From the NCBI GenBank assembly GCA_007896885.1, contig VOIU01000019.1, positions 1-64,000 of the forward strand: a stretch of 64,000 nucleotides of DNA. Direction: 5' to 3'. A program made the translations under genes and the position numbers. Origin of the DNA: Bacteroidaceae bacterium HV4-6-C5C. GTDB lineage: Bacteria > Bacteroidota > Bacteroidia > Bacteroidales > Bacteroidaceae. Of this stretch, positions 25,746 to 34,524 are shown in pieces; the stretch's first letter is position 1; each line of letters opens with the position of its first letter. The notes beneath the pieces are model-generated. The model made no database searches, was not told the origin of the DNA, and worked only from the letters and a program-made list of their open reading frames with translations.

Positions 25746-26969
25746 ATGGCAAATTCTTTAAAAGGGAAAAAAATAATATTGGGTATTACGGGTAGTATAG
25801 CTGCTTATAAAGCATGTTATATTATCAGGGGATTGATAAAGCTGGGTGCTGAAGTCCAAGTGGTCATCACGCCTTCGGGAAAAGAATTTATCACTCCTAT
25901 CACGCTTTCGGCTTTGACCGGAAAGCCTGTGATTTCAGAGTTTTTTGCTCAACGCGACGGGACTTGGAACAGTCATGTCGACTTGGGACTATGGGCTGAT
26001 GCCATGCTTATCGCTCCGGCTTCGGCTTCCACTATTGGTAAGATGGCCAACGGCATTGCCGACAATATGTTAATAACCACTTATTTATCGGCCAAAGCTC
26101 CTGTCTTTGTCGCACCGGCAATGGATTTGGACATGTTTGCCCATCCTTCTACTCAAAAGAATCTGGATGTTTTACGTTCGTATGGTAACTTCATTATAGA
26201 ACCCGGAACAGGAGAGCTGGCAAGTCATCTGGTAGGAAAGGGGCGGATGGAAGAACCAGAAGTCATCATTCAATATCTGGCGGATTATTTCGCTACTCAA
26301 GATGGGGATTTGCGCGGCAAAACCATCTTGATTACTGCCGGTCCGACTTATGAAAAGATTGATCCTGTAAGGTTTATAGGCAACTATTCCACAGGAAAGA
26401 TGGGCTTTTCATTGGCGGACGAATGTGCAAGTCGTGGAGCAAAAGTTTTACTGGTTACCGGCCCTGTGCAGCAACAGACAAAATACGGAAATATCCGTCG
26501 TTATGATGTGGAATCAGCCGATCAGATGTACGGTGTTGCAGTGGGACTGTTTGAAAAAGCCGATGCAGCTATTCTTTCTGCCGCTGTCGCCGACTTTACG
26601 ATTGAACGCCCGGGTACGGAAAAGATAAAGAGGGAGGGAGACGAATTGAATCTTCGTCTTAAACCCACCAAAGATATTGCCGCTTTTATCGGAAGAACCA
26701 AGCAAGACGGACAGGTAGTAGCCGGTTTCGCTCTTGAGACTACAAACGAGCAACAGCATGCCGAAGATAAACTGGATCGTAAGAATCTGGATTTCATCGT
26801 GCTAAACTCCTTGAAGGATGAAGGTGCCGGATTTGGACACGATACCAATAAAGTGAGCATCATCGACAAGAACGGTAAGACTGACTATCCTTTGCGGACA
26901 AAATCGGAAGTGGCGAAGGATATTATCGATAGGCTGGCCGTTTTATTGAGAAACAAACGAACTGTGTGA
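25746..26969 (+). CDS. coaBC: Bifunctional phosphopantothenoylcysteine decarboxylase / phosphopantothenate-cysteine ligase
   Basis: 407 residues, the usual Dfp/CoaBC size, covering steps 2 and 3 of CoA synthesis. The FMN-binding CoaC half (1-185) has LGITGSIAAYKA, the catalytic His in SHVDLGLWADAML and PASASTIGKMANGIADN. The PxMNxxM motif reads PAMDLDMF, and the substrate-flap Cys position reads ELASHLVGKGRM, with Ser in place of Cys. The CoaB half (190-400) has LITAGPTYEKIDPVRFIGNYS, SAAVADF and the LKPTKDI lysine. The gene starts 4 bases after the exonuclease stop and recN follows 7 bases later. Confidence 0.93.
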   Translation: MANSLKGKKIILGITGSIAAYKACYIIRGLIKLGAEVQVVITPSGKEFITPITLSALTGKPVISEFFAQRDGTWNSHVDLGLWADAMLIAPASASTIGKMANGIADNMLITTYLSAKAPVFVAPAMDLDMFAHPSTQKNLDVLRSYGNFIIEPGTGELASHLVGKGRMEEPEVIIQYLADYFATQDGDLRGKTILITAGPTYEKIDPVRFIGNYSTGKMGFSLADECASRGAKVLLVTGPVQQQTKYGNIRRYDVESADQMYGVAVGLFEKADAAILSAAVADFTIERPGTEKIKREGDELNLRLKPTKDIAAFIGRTKQDGQVVAGFALETTNEQQHAEDKLDRKNLDFIVLNSLKDEGAGFGHDTNKVSIIDKNGKTDYPLRTKSEVAKDIIDRLAVLLRNKRTV

Positions 26970-26976
26970 TAACGCT

Positions 26977-28635
26977 ATGTTACTTTCGCTTTATATACAA
27001 AATTACGCCTTAATAGAGAAACTGGATATAAAGTTTGAATCCGGTTTTTCGGTAATTACCGGTGAAACGGGGGCGGGAAAATCTATTATTCTTGGAGCTA
27101 TCGGTCTGTTGCTGGGGCAGCGGGCTGATATCAAATCCATTCGTCAGGGTGAAACAAAGTGCGTGATTGAAGCTCATTTTGATATCTCTTCCTATGGCAT
27201 GCAGTCGTTTTTTGAGAAAAACGAACTGGAATATGAAGACGAATGTATCTTACGGCGGGAAGTGCAAAGCTCCGGTAAAAGTCGGGCGTTCATAAACGAT
27301 ACTCCCGCTTCTGTCACCCAGATGAAAGAGTTGGGTGAACAACTGATCGATGTACATTCACAGCATCAGAATTTACTGCTGAACAAGGAAGGTTTCCAAC
27401 TCAAGGTGCTGGATATATTGGCTCGCAATGAGAACAATCTTTCCTCTTATCAATCGGTTTATGGGGAGTGGAAGAATGTTCAATCGGAATTGAATGAGTT
27501 GGTCGAACATGCCGGTAAAAGCAGGGAAGACGAAGACTATATCCGGTTCCAACTAGAGCAGTTGGATGACGCGCAACTCGTTGCCGGTGAGCAGGATGAG
27601 CTTGAAAAAGAAGCCGATGTGCTGGCTCATGCCGAAGACATCAAGGCCGGTCTCTATCGTGCAGGCAATTATTTCACGTCGGATGAAGGCGGTTTGATTT
27701 CTTCTTTAAAGGAATTAAAGAATCTCATGGCCGATCTGCAACGCATCTATCCGCATGCCGAGTCATTGTTGGAGCGATTGGATAGTACATACATCGAACT
27801 GAAAGATATATCCCAGGAAGTGATGGCGAACGGGGAGAAGGTGGAGTTTGATCCCGAACGTCTGGAGGAAGTGAATACCCGTTTGAATCTACTTTATTCT
27901 TTGCAGCAAAAACACCACGTCTCTACCGTGGACGATTTATTGGCTATTGCTGCTGACTATACCACCAAATTATCGGAGATCACTTCCTTTGATGATAAGA
28001 TACAAGAACTCAAAGACCGTTGCAATTCGCTGTTTGCCAAAGTGACCAAAGAAGCTGAAGTACTTACCAAGAGTCGTGCCGCCGCGGCTTTGGAAGTGGA
28101 GAAACACATTGCAGCCAGACTGGTGACACTGGGTATGCCTAATGTACGTTTTAAGGTGGAGATGGGAACGCGTAAAGATCCCGGTTCTTATGGTTCCGAT
28201 ACGGTAAACTTCCTTTTCTCGGCAAACAAGAACAGCCCGTTGCAAAACATCTCTTCGGTGGCTTCTGGAGGCGAAATAGCCCGCGTGATGCTTTCGATAA
28301 AAGCGATGATTGCAGGTGCGGTGAAATTGCCTACCATTGTCTTCGACGAGATAGATACCGGAGTTTCAGGAGAAATAGCAGACCGTATGGCGGGCATTAT
28401 GCAGGAGATGGGGGATATGGAGAGACAAGTGATCAGCATTACCCATTTACCTCAGATTGCAGCGAAGGGGCGCATACACTATAAGGTGTATAAGAAAGAC
28501 GATGAATTTAGCACAAATAGTAATATTATCCGTCTCACTGATGACGAAAGGGTGGAAGAAATAGCCCACATGCTGAGCGGGGCTACCTTGACAGAGGCCG
28601 CATTGAACAATGCCAAAGCATTGCTTAGCCGATAG
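26977..28635 (+). CDS. recN: DNA repair ATPase RecN
   Basis: 552 residues. An SMC-like protein active in double-strand break repair. Walker A is TGETGAGKSIILGAI at the N-terminus, followed by the Q-loop and long helical segments with a central coiled coil (about 150-370); the C-terminal half-site carries the signature VASGGEIARVMLSIKAM, Walker B PTIVFDEIDTGVSG and the switch ISITHLPQIAA. All nucleotide-binding elements are intact. It lies in an operon-like run with coaBC before and rlmB 33 bases after. LexA-type control cannot be assessed from this sequence. Confidence 0.96.
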   Translation: MLLSLYIQNYALIEKLDIKFESGFSVITGETGAGKSIILGAIGLLLGQRADIKSIRQGETKCVIEAHFDISSYGMQSFFEKNELEYEDECILRREVQSSGKSRAFINDTPASVTQMKELGEQLIDVHSQHQNLLLNKEGFQLKVLDILARNENNLSSYQSVYGEWKNVQSELNELVEHAGKSREDEDYIRFQLEQLDDAQLVAGEQDELEKEADVLAHAEDIKAGLYRAGNYFTSDEGGLISSLKELKNLMADLQRIYPHAESLLERLDSTYIELKDISQEVMANGEKVEFDPERLEEVNTRLNLLYSLQQKHHVSTVDDLLAIAADYTTKLSEITSFDDKIQELKDRCNSLFAKVTKEAEVLTKSRAAAALEVEKHIAARLVTLGMPNVRFKVEMGTRKDPGSYGSDTVNFLFSANKNSPLQNISSVASGGEIARVMLSIKAMIAGAVKLPTIVFDEIDTGVSGEIADRMAGIMQEMGDMERQVISITHLPQIAAKGRIHYKVYKKDDEFSTNSNIIRLTDDERVEEIAHMLSGATLTEAALNNAKALLSR

Positions 28636-28668
28636 AAAACAAATAAAAATAATTAGTAAAACATACGC

Positions 28669-29409
28669 ATGATTGATAAAAGTGAAATGATTTTCGGTGT
28701 GCGCGCCGTAATTGAGGCTTTGCAAGCTGGAAAAGAAATAGATAAGATTTTAGTAAAGAAAGATATTCAGAGTGACTTATCTAAAGAGCTTTTTGCTGCT
28801 TTGAAAGGTACCCTCATCCCCGTACAGCGTGTGCCAGTAGAGCGTATCAACCGTATTACCCGTAAGAACCATCAGGGTGTGATTGCCTTTATTTCTTCGG
28901 TGACCTATCAAAAAGCCGAAGACTTGGTACCTTACTTTTTTGAGCAAGGTGTCAACCCCGTATTTGTGATGCTCGATGGAATAACCGATGTACGCAATTT
29001 TGGTGCGATAGCCCGTACGTGTGAGTGCGCCGCCGTTAACGCCGTTATCATTCCGGCAAAAGGAAGTGTTTCGGTCAACGGAGATGCCATGAAGACTTCT
29101 GCCGGTGCTTTGCATACCTTGCCGGTTTGCCGCGAACAAAATCTGAAAAGTACGTTGCAGTATCTTAAAGATAGCGGATTCCATCTGGTAGCCGCAACCG
29201 AGAAAGGTGATTATGACTACACCAAAGCCGATTATACCGGACCTGTATGTATTGTGATGGGCGCAGAAGATACGGGAGTTTCTTATGAAAATCTGGCGCT
29301 GTGCGATGAATGGATTAAGATTCCTATGTTGGGTCAGATTGAGTCGCTTAATGTTTCGGTGGCTGCCGGTATTTTAATTTACGAGGCTGTAAAACAAAGA
29401 ACTAAATAA
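28669..29409 (+). CDS. rlmB: 23S rRNA 2'-O-methyltransferase, RlmB/TrmH family
   Basis: 246 residues. An N-terminal L30e-like substrate-recognition domain (1-75, MIFGVRAVIEALQAGKEIDK) precedes the SPOUT methyltransferase domain with motif 1 LDGITDVRNFGAIARTCE, motif 2 VMGAEDTGVS and motif 3 IPMLGQIESLNVSVAAGILI that forms the AdoMet knot. RlmB methylates G2251 of 23S rRNA in E. coli; sequence alone cannot distinguish the exact target among TrmH relatives. The next gene starts 1 base after its stop. Confidence 0.9.
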   Translation: MIDKSEMIFGVRAVIEALQAGKEIDKILVKKDIQSDLSKELFAALKGTLIPVQRVPVERINRITRKNHQGVIAFISSVTYQKAEDLVPYFFEQGVNPVFVMLDGITDVRNFGAIARTCECAAVNAVIIPAKGSVSVNGDAMKTSAGALHTLPVCREQNLKSTLQYLKDSGFHLVAATEKGDYDYTKADYTGPVCIVMGAEDTGVSYENLALCDEWIKIPMLGQIESLNVSVAAGILIYEAVKQRTK

Positions 29410-29410
29410 T

Positions 29411-31114
29411 ATGAAAAAGAATTTATTAACGACATTACTATTATGCTTGTTGACTCAATGGAGCATTGCTCAAGCTCCAAAGTGGGTTGATAAAGCCAAA
29501 CGGGCGGTATTCTCCGTGATTACTTATGATCAGGGTGATAAAATATTGAATACCGGAAATGGCTTTTTCGTGACCGAAGATGGGGTGGCTCTCTCCGATT
29601 ATGGATTGTTTAAGGGCGCTCAACGGGCGGTCATCATTAACTACGAAGGTGTACAAATGCCGGTAGAGACTATCCTTGGGGCTAACGACATGTATGATGT
29701 GGTGAAATTCCGTGTTGGCATAACCGGTAAAAAAGTCCCTGCGTTGACTGTGGCCGGAGTTGCTTCTGCTGTGGGAGCACCTGTCTATCTGCTTCCGTAT
29801 TCCACTCAGAAAGATCGTTCATTTACCGAAGGTCAAGTAAAAGAGGTGACAAAGGTTGCCGAAAAATACTCTTACTATACGCTTAATATGCGTTTGAAAG
29901 ATAAAATGGTGAGCTGTCCTTTGATGAATGCCGAAGGAGAAGTTATGGGTCTTGCCCAGAAATCATCCGGACAGGACACGGCCACTATTTGTTACGCGGT
30001 AGCTGCCAATTATGTGTTGGATCAAAAGATAAACGTTCTTTCATTCAATGACTTATCACTTCAAAGCATCGGTATCAAGAAAGCTATTCCGGATACGGAA
30101 GACCAGGCCTTGGTATACCTCTATATGGCTTCTTCACAGTTGACTCCTGAGAAATATGCTGTTTTGTTGGACGACTTCCTGAAACAGTATCCTACCAGCT
30201 CCGATGGCTATTTGCGTAGAGCTACTTATCTGATCTCCTATTCTAAAGGCAATGATTGGATGGACAAAGCTGCGGCCGATTTGGATAAAGCACTTGAAGT
30301 GTCAAAACAAAAAGACGATACCTATTTCAATCGCTCTAAATTGATTTATAACTATCAGTTGAGCAAGCCTCAGACTACATATAAGGACTGGACATACGAC
30401 AAAGCTTTGGAAGAAGTTCGCAAAGCCATTGCCATTCAGGCATTACCGGTTTATGCCCAATTGGAAGGTAACATCTTATTCGCAAAACAAGATTACGCCG
30501 GTGCGTCTGCCAGTTATGCCAAAGTAAATGCAAGCACTTTGGCTTCTCCTGCAACATTCTATAGCGCTGCCAAGACAAAAGAGTTGATGAAAGCACCCGC
30601 CGAAGAAACATTGGCTTTGATGGATAGTTGCGTAAATCGCTGTCGCCGCCCTATCACCGGAGATGAAGCGCCTTATATTCTGGAACGTGCTCAGATGAGG
30701 ATGAATGCCGGACAAGCCCGGGCTGCAATGCTTGATTATGACGATTATTTCAATGCGGTAAATGGTAATGTGAATGACATGTTCTACTACTACCGTGAGC
30801 AGGCTGCTCTTCAGGCTAAGCAATATCAGCGTGCACTGGATGATGCTACAAAAGCTATTGAACTAAATCCGAAAGAACTTCTTTACCGTTCGGAACTGGC
30901 AGTGGTAAATCTTCGCGTAGGCAGATATGATGAAGCAATTAAGGTGTTGAAAGCTGCCATAGCTATCGATCCTAAGTATGCCGAAGCTTACCGCTTAATG
31001 GGAATTGCCCAATTGCAGTTGAAGAAGAATGCTGACGCTTGTGCCAATTTTGCTAAAGCCAAAGAATTGGGTGATACCAATGTGGATGCGTTGATTCAGA
31101 AGAATTGTAAATAG
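29411..31114 (+). CDS. Exported TPR protein with inactive trypsin-like domain
   Basis: 567 residues. Signal peptide MKKNLLTTLLLCLLTQWSIA is cleaved after Ala20. Residues 25-215 have the layout of a trypsin-like/HtrA protease domain, but the catalytic His position reads FVTEDGVALSDYG with no His, and the GNSGG loop reads KMVSCPLMNAEGE with no Ser; only an Asp in NDMYDVVKF remains. From about 240 to the end are TPR-type helical repeats (YLRRATYLISYSKGND, AIKVLKAAIAIDPKYAEAYR). It is thus a periplasmic scaffold or binding protein, not a protease. It follows rlmB by one base. Confidence 0.82.
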   Translation: MKKNLLTTLLLCLLTQWSIAQAPKWVDKAKRAVFSVITYDQGDKILNTGNGFFVTEDGVALSDYGLFKGAQRAVIINYEGVQMPVETILGANDMYDVVKFRVGITGKKVPALTVAGVASAVGAPVYLLPYSTQKDRSFTEGQVKEVTKVAEKYSYYTLNMRLKDKMVSCPLMNAEGEVMGLAQKSSGQDTATICYAVAANYVLDQKINVLSFNDLSLQSIGIKKAIPDTEDQALVYLYMASSQLTPEKYAVLLDDFLKQYPTSSDGYLRRATYLISYSKGNDWMDKAAADLDKALEVSKQKDDTYFNRSKLIYNYQLSKPQTTYKDWTYDKALEEVRKAIAIQALPVYAQLEGNILFAKQDYAGASASYAKVNASTLASPATFYSAAKTKELMKAPAEETLALMDSCVNRCRRPITGDEAPYILERAQMRMNAGQARAAMLDYDDYFNAVNGNVNDMFYYYREQAALQAKQYQRALDDATKAIELNPKELLYRSELAVVNLRVGRYDEAIKVLKAAIAIDPKYAEAYRLMGIAQLQLKKNADACANFAKAKELGDTNVDALIQKNCK

Positions 31115-31128
31115 GAGATAAGAAAACA

Positions 31129-31175
31129 AGAGCCCTGATTTATCAGAGCTCTTGCCGGGAATCACATTCCCAATA
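31129..31175 (+). terminator. Hairpins downstream of the TPR gene
   Basis: AAGAGC-C-CTGA pairs with TCAG-A-GCTCTT around TTTA, followed by a small GGGAAT-CAC-ATTCCC stem. There is no good T-run on the plus strand, so termination here is weak or factor-dependent. Confidence 0.35.
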
Positions 31176-31309
31176 GTTAAGTCTAGGTCTCTATTTTTAT
31201 AATGCAATTTATTATATATAAAATGTGCAGGCTGTAAGAATACTGCATCTTACAAGTACGAAAAAAGAGACTTTTTTATTAAAGTGTTGAAATCTAAATA
31301 GTTGAAATA

Positions 31310-31684
31310 ATGAAAAAAGTAATTTGTAGTCAGAATGCTCCCGGAGCTATCGGTCCTTACAGTCAGGCTATCGAAGCAAACGGCATGGTATTTGTCTCCG
31401 GACAACTTCCTATTAATGCTGAAACAGGATTAATGCCGGAGAGCGCTGAAGATCAAGCGGATCAATCATTGAAAAACATAAGCCATATCTTGAGTGAGGC
31501 AGGACTAACAATGGCTAGCATTGTTAAGACCACTGTTTTTCTGGCAGACATGTCAATGTTTGCTGCAGTAAACAAGGTCTATGCTTCTTATTTCAACGGC
31601 GATTTCCCTGCCCGTTCCGCTGTAGCGGTGAAAGCTTTACCCAAAGATGCCTTAGTGGAAATTGAGTGTATCGCGGTTCGCTAA
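31310..31684 (+). CDS. ridA: RidA-family enamine/imine deaminase
   Basis: 124 residues, full length for the YjgF/YER057c/UK114 family. It hydrolyses reactive 2-aminoacrylate and related imines made by PLP enzymes. Signatures are APGAIGPYSQAI, the catalytic Arg in FPARSAVAVKALP and the terminal Glu region VEIECIAVR. It is a homotrimeric cytosolic enzyme. It converges with folC and the two coding sequences overlap at their 3' ends by 33 bases. Confidence 0.93.
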   Translation: MKKVICSQNAPGAIGPYSQAIEANGMVFVSGQLPINAETGLMPESAEDQADQSLKNISHILSEAGLTMASIVKTTVFLADMSMFAAVNKVYASYFNGDFPARSAVAVKALPKDALVEIECIAVR

Positions 31685-32905
31685 CAAATCGGCAACAATA
31701 AAACTACTGCCTCCTATGAAGATAAAGTCTTCGGGGAGGCTTTTTTGTTGCGCAGCCTTAACGGCGGTGGGAACATCTTCATAGCAACTCCCTTTTAATC
31801 CGGCTTCCTGTGCCAACTCGGCTAACTCTTTCTCAGGAAGCGCGCGCTTTACGCTTGCTTTGGTAAAGTAATATTCGGCCTCTTTGGGAAGCAAACCCAA
31901 GACCCCTCTAATATCTTTATCGTTTACCATCCCGATAACCATGTGAAGTTTCCGGTATTTCTGTGTACTCAACTGCTTCACAATATAAGCAATGCCACCT
32001 ACATTATGTCCGGTATCACAGATTACGGTAGGGCATTCCTGAAGTTTCTGCCACCGTCCCATTAATCCGGTGATTTCACAGACCTGTGCAAAGCCTTTGC
32101 GAACGGCTTCTTCAGGTAGCGTATATCCGGCTTTTATCAGTAGTGGGAGTGCGGTTAATATTGTCCGGGTATTGGGTATCTGGTACAGCCCTTGCAGTTC
32201 ACATACAAGATTCGGGTAACTCTCGGTGGTATTGTCCTCCGCCAAAAACAAAGGTGCATCCATCTCTTTTGCCTTTTGCAGGAATACCGGTTTCGTTTCG
32301 GGCGTTGTTTCACCGATGACAACCGGAGTCTGCGATTTGATGATTCCGGCTTTCTCACCGGCTATCTTAGCAAGCGTATCTCCCAAGTATTGGGTATGGT
32401 CGAAACTGATATTGGTGATGAGGCATAGGTCGGGACGGATGATATTGGTACAATCCAGTCTTCCCCCCAATCCCACTTCTATTACCGCTACATCAATATG
32501 TTGCTCGGCAAAATAGCGGAATGCCATGGCTGTGGTCAGTTCGAAGAACGACGGTTGTAACGGCTCAAAAAAGGAACGTTCCTCTTCTACAAATCGAACG
32601 ACATATTCCTCACTAATCTGTTCTCCGTTTATGCGTATCCGCTCTCTGAAATCAATGAGATGAGGTGAAGTATAAAGCCCCACTTTGTATCCGGCACTTT
32701 GCAAAATTGCCGCCAAGGTATGCGAGCAGGAGCCTTTCCCGTTGGTTCCTGCTATGTGGATGGTTCGGAATGTACGGTGCGGATGTTCAAAATGTTTGTC
32801 GAGTGCATAAGTGTTTTCCAGTCCTTCTTTATAAGCCGAACTGCCTACTTGTTGAAACATGGGTACACTATTATATAGGTATGCAAGCGTTTCTTGATAG
32901 TTCAT
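31652..32905 (-). CDS. folC: Folylpolyglutamate synthase / dihydrofolate synthase
   Basis: 417 residues. A Mur-ligase-fold enzyme that adds glutamate to dihydropteroate and folates. The P-loop is HIAGTNGKGSCSHTLAAIL, followed by the folate-binding VGLYTSPHLIDFRERI, the Mg-binding FELTTAMAF, EVGLGGRLDCTN, and the C-terminal ICDTGHNVGGI. Everything required is present and the length is normal. It is convergent with ridA, sharing 33 bases at the 3' ends, and divergent from phoH across about 95 bases. Confidence 0.94.
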   Translation of the reverse strand: MNYQETLAYLYNSVPMFQQVGSSAYKEGLENTYALDKHFEHPHRTFRTIHIAGTNGKGSCSHTLAAILQSAGYKVGLYTSPHLIDFRERIRINGEQISEEYVVRFVEEERSFFEPLQPSFFELTTAMAFRYFAEQHIDVAVIEVGLGGRLDCTNIIRPDLCLITNISFDHTQYLGDTLAKIAGEKAGIIKSQTPVVIGETTPETKPVFLQKAKEMDAPLFLAEDNTTESYPNLVCELQGLYQIPNTRTILTALPLLIKAGYTLPEEAVRKGFAQVCEITGLMGRWQKLQECPTVICDTGHNVGGIAYIVKQLSTQKYRKLHMVIGMVNDKDIRGVLGLLPKEAEYYFTKASVKRALPEKELAELAQEAGLKGSCYEDVPTAVKAAQQKSLPEDFIFIGGSSFIVADLLANRDTLNFH

Positions 32906-32999
32906 CTTTTGAATATTTAACGAGAAAAAAAAGTTATTCTGCGTGTGAATTTGTTATCTTAGAAAACACAAAGATATTAACTAATTAAATCGACTGATC

Positions 33000-34325
33000 A
33001 TGGGAGCAAAGAAAAATTTTGTGATTGATACAAATGTTATCCTTCACGACTATAATTGTTTAAAAAATTTCCAAGAAAACGATATTTACCTGCCTATTGT
33101 GGTGCTTGAAGAGTTGGATAAGTTCAAGAAAGGCAATGACCAGATCAATTTTAATGCTCGGGAATTTGTCCGTGAGCTCGATTTGGTCACTGATGACAAC
33201 TTGTTCTCCAAGGGTGCTTCGTTGGGAGAGGGGCTAGGAAAACTGTTTGTGATTGCCGGTTCGGTGGATTCTCAGAGAGTGCGTGAATCTTTTCCCGAAC
33301 GTATTCCCGATCATCAAATTCTTGCCGTAACCGATTGGCTGAACACCAAAAAGCCGAAGATGAAGACTATTTTGGTGACAAAAGATGTGAATTTAAGAAT
33401 GAAGGCCCGTTCCATTGGTCTGCTTTGCGAAGATTATATCACCGACAAGGTAATCAATATCGATGTATTTGAACACTCCAATGAAGTTTTCGAAGGTGTA
33501 TCACCCGACTTGATTGATAAGATATATTCCACTAAAGATGGCGTGGATATTAGTGAGTTCGATTTTAGAGAAATACTCCATCCCAACGATTGCTTCATCC
33601 TGAAGAGTGATCGCAGCAGTGTCTTGGCTCGATATAATCCCTTCACCCATAGTGTGTCCAAAGTGAATAAGACTAAGAATTATGGCATTGAGCCTCGTAA
33701 TGCCGAGCAGAGTTTTGCATTTGAGGTGCTGAATGATCCGGATATCCGACTTGTGGCTTTGACCGGTAAGGCGGGTACCGGAAAGACTTTGCTGGCTCTT
33801 GCTTCCGCCGTAAGCCAGCTCAGCGTTTACAAGCAGATCTTGTTGGCTCGTCCCATTATATCATTGTCCAATAAGGATATCGGATTCCTTCCGGGTGATG
33901 CCCAGGAAAAGGTGGCTCCGTATATGCAGCCTTTATTTGATAATTTGAATGTGATTAAGAATCAATTTGCCAGCAATTCCCCCGAAATAAAGAAGTTGGA
34001 AGACATGCAAAAGAGTGACCAACTCGTCATTGAAGCGTTAGCGTTTATTCGCGGGCGTAGCTTGAGCGACACCTATTGCATTATTGACGAGGCGCAAAAT
34101 CTGACTCCTCACGAAATCAAAACAATTATCACCCGTGCAGGCGAGGGGACAAAAATGATTTTTACCGGAGATATTCAGCAGATCGATCAACCTTATCTGG
34201 ATAGTCAGTCCAATGGTTTAGTCTACATGATTGACCGTATGCGTGATCAAAATCTGTTTGCCCATATCAATCTGGTGAAAGGTGAGCGTAGTCAGTTGAG
34301 CGAACTTGCCAGCAATCTGATGTGA
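33000..34325 (+). CDS. PhoH-family protein: PIN nuclease domain fused to PhoH ATPase
   Basis: 441 residues. The N-terminal PIN domain (about 1-150) opens KNFVIDTNVILHDYN with acidic metal ligands, also in VVLEELDKFK and VTKDVNLRMKA; the C-terminal PhoH domain (about 235-441) has Walker A LTGKAGTGKTLLAL and Walker B YCIIDEAQN plus the sensor segment MIFTGDIQQID. PIN-PhoH (PhoH2) proteins of other bacteria act as RNA helicase/ribonucleases, often as toxin-like or RNA-turnover factors. No adjacent antitoxin is seen here, so a housekeeping RNA role is likelier. Confidence 0.92.
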   Translation: MGAKKNFVIDTNVILHDYNCLKNFQENDIYLPIVVLEELDKFKKGNDQINFNAREFVRELDLVTDDNLFSKGASLGEGLGKLFVIAGSVDSQRVRESFPERIPDHQILAVTDWLNTKKPKMKTILVTKDVNLRMKARSIGLLCEDYITDKVINIDVFEHSNEVFEGVSPDLIDKIYSTKDGVDISEFDFREILHPNDCFILKSDRSSVLARYNPFTHSVSKVNKTKNYGIEPRNAEQSFAFEVLNDPDIRLVALTGKAGTGKTLLALASAVSQLSVYKQILLARPIISLSNKDIGFLPGDAQEKVAPYMQPLFDNLNVIKNQFASNSPEIKKLEDMQKSDQLVIEALAFIRGRSLSDTYCIIDEAQNLTPHEIKTIITRAGEGTKMIFTGDIQQIDQPYLDSQSNGLVYMIDRMRDQNLFAHINLVKGERSQLSELASNLM

Positions 34326-34373
34326 TGAAGCAGGGGGATTTCAGAATATTAAAAATGTTCTCTCCTAAAATTT

Positions 34374-34414
34374 AAAGCCAACTAATTCGTAATGAGTTAG
34401 TTGGCTTTGATTAT
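34374..34414 (+). terminator. Terminator after phoH gene
   Basis: AAAGCCAACTAA (34374-34385) pairs perfectly with TTAGTTGGCTTT (34397-34408), then GATTATTCT. It ends the phoH transcript. A further roughly 110 bases separate it from the convergent gene. Confidence 0.75.
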
Positions 34415-34524
34415 TCTAGTTTAGGGACATACCTGTTTAAACCTCAATCTCTTGTAATGCCGCTTTTATACAGCCTTATTCCGATTGCTTTTTCAACACC
34501 CTTAGAAGAATACAGATTCTCACA

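Noticed and set aside
33000..34325. PIN-PhoH gene as a toxin of a toxin-antitoxin pair
   Set aside because: No small antitoxin gene precedes it; upstream is divergent folC.
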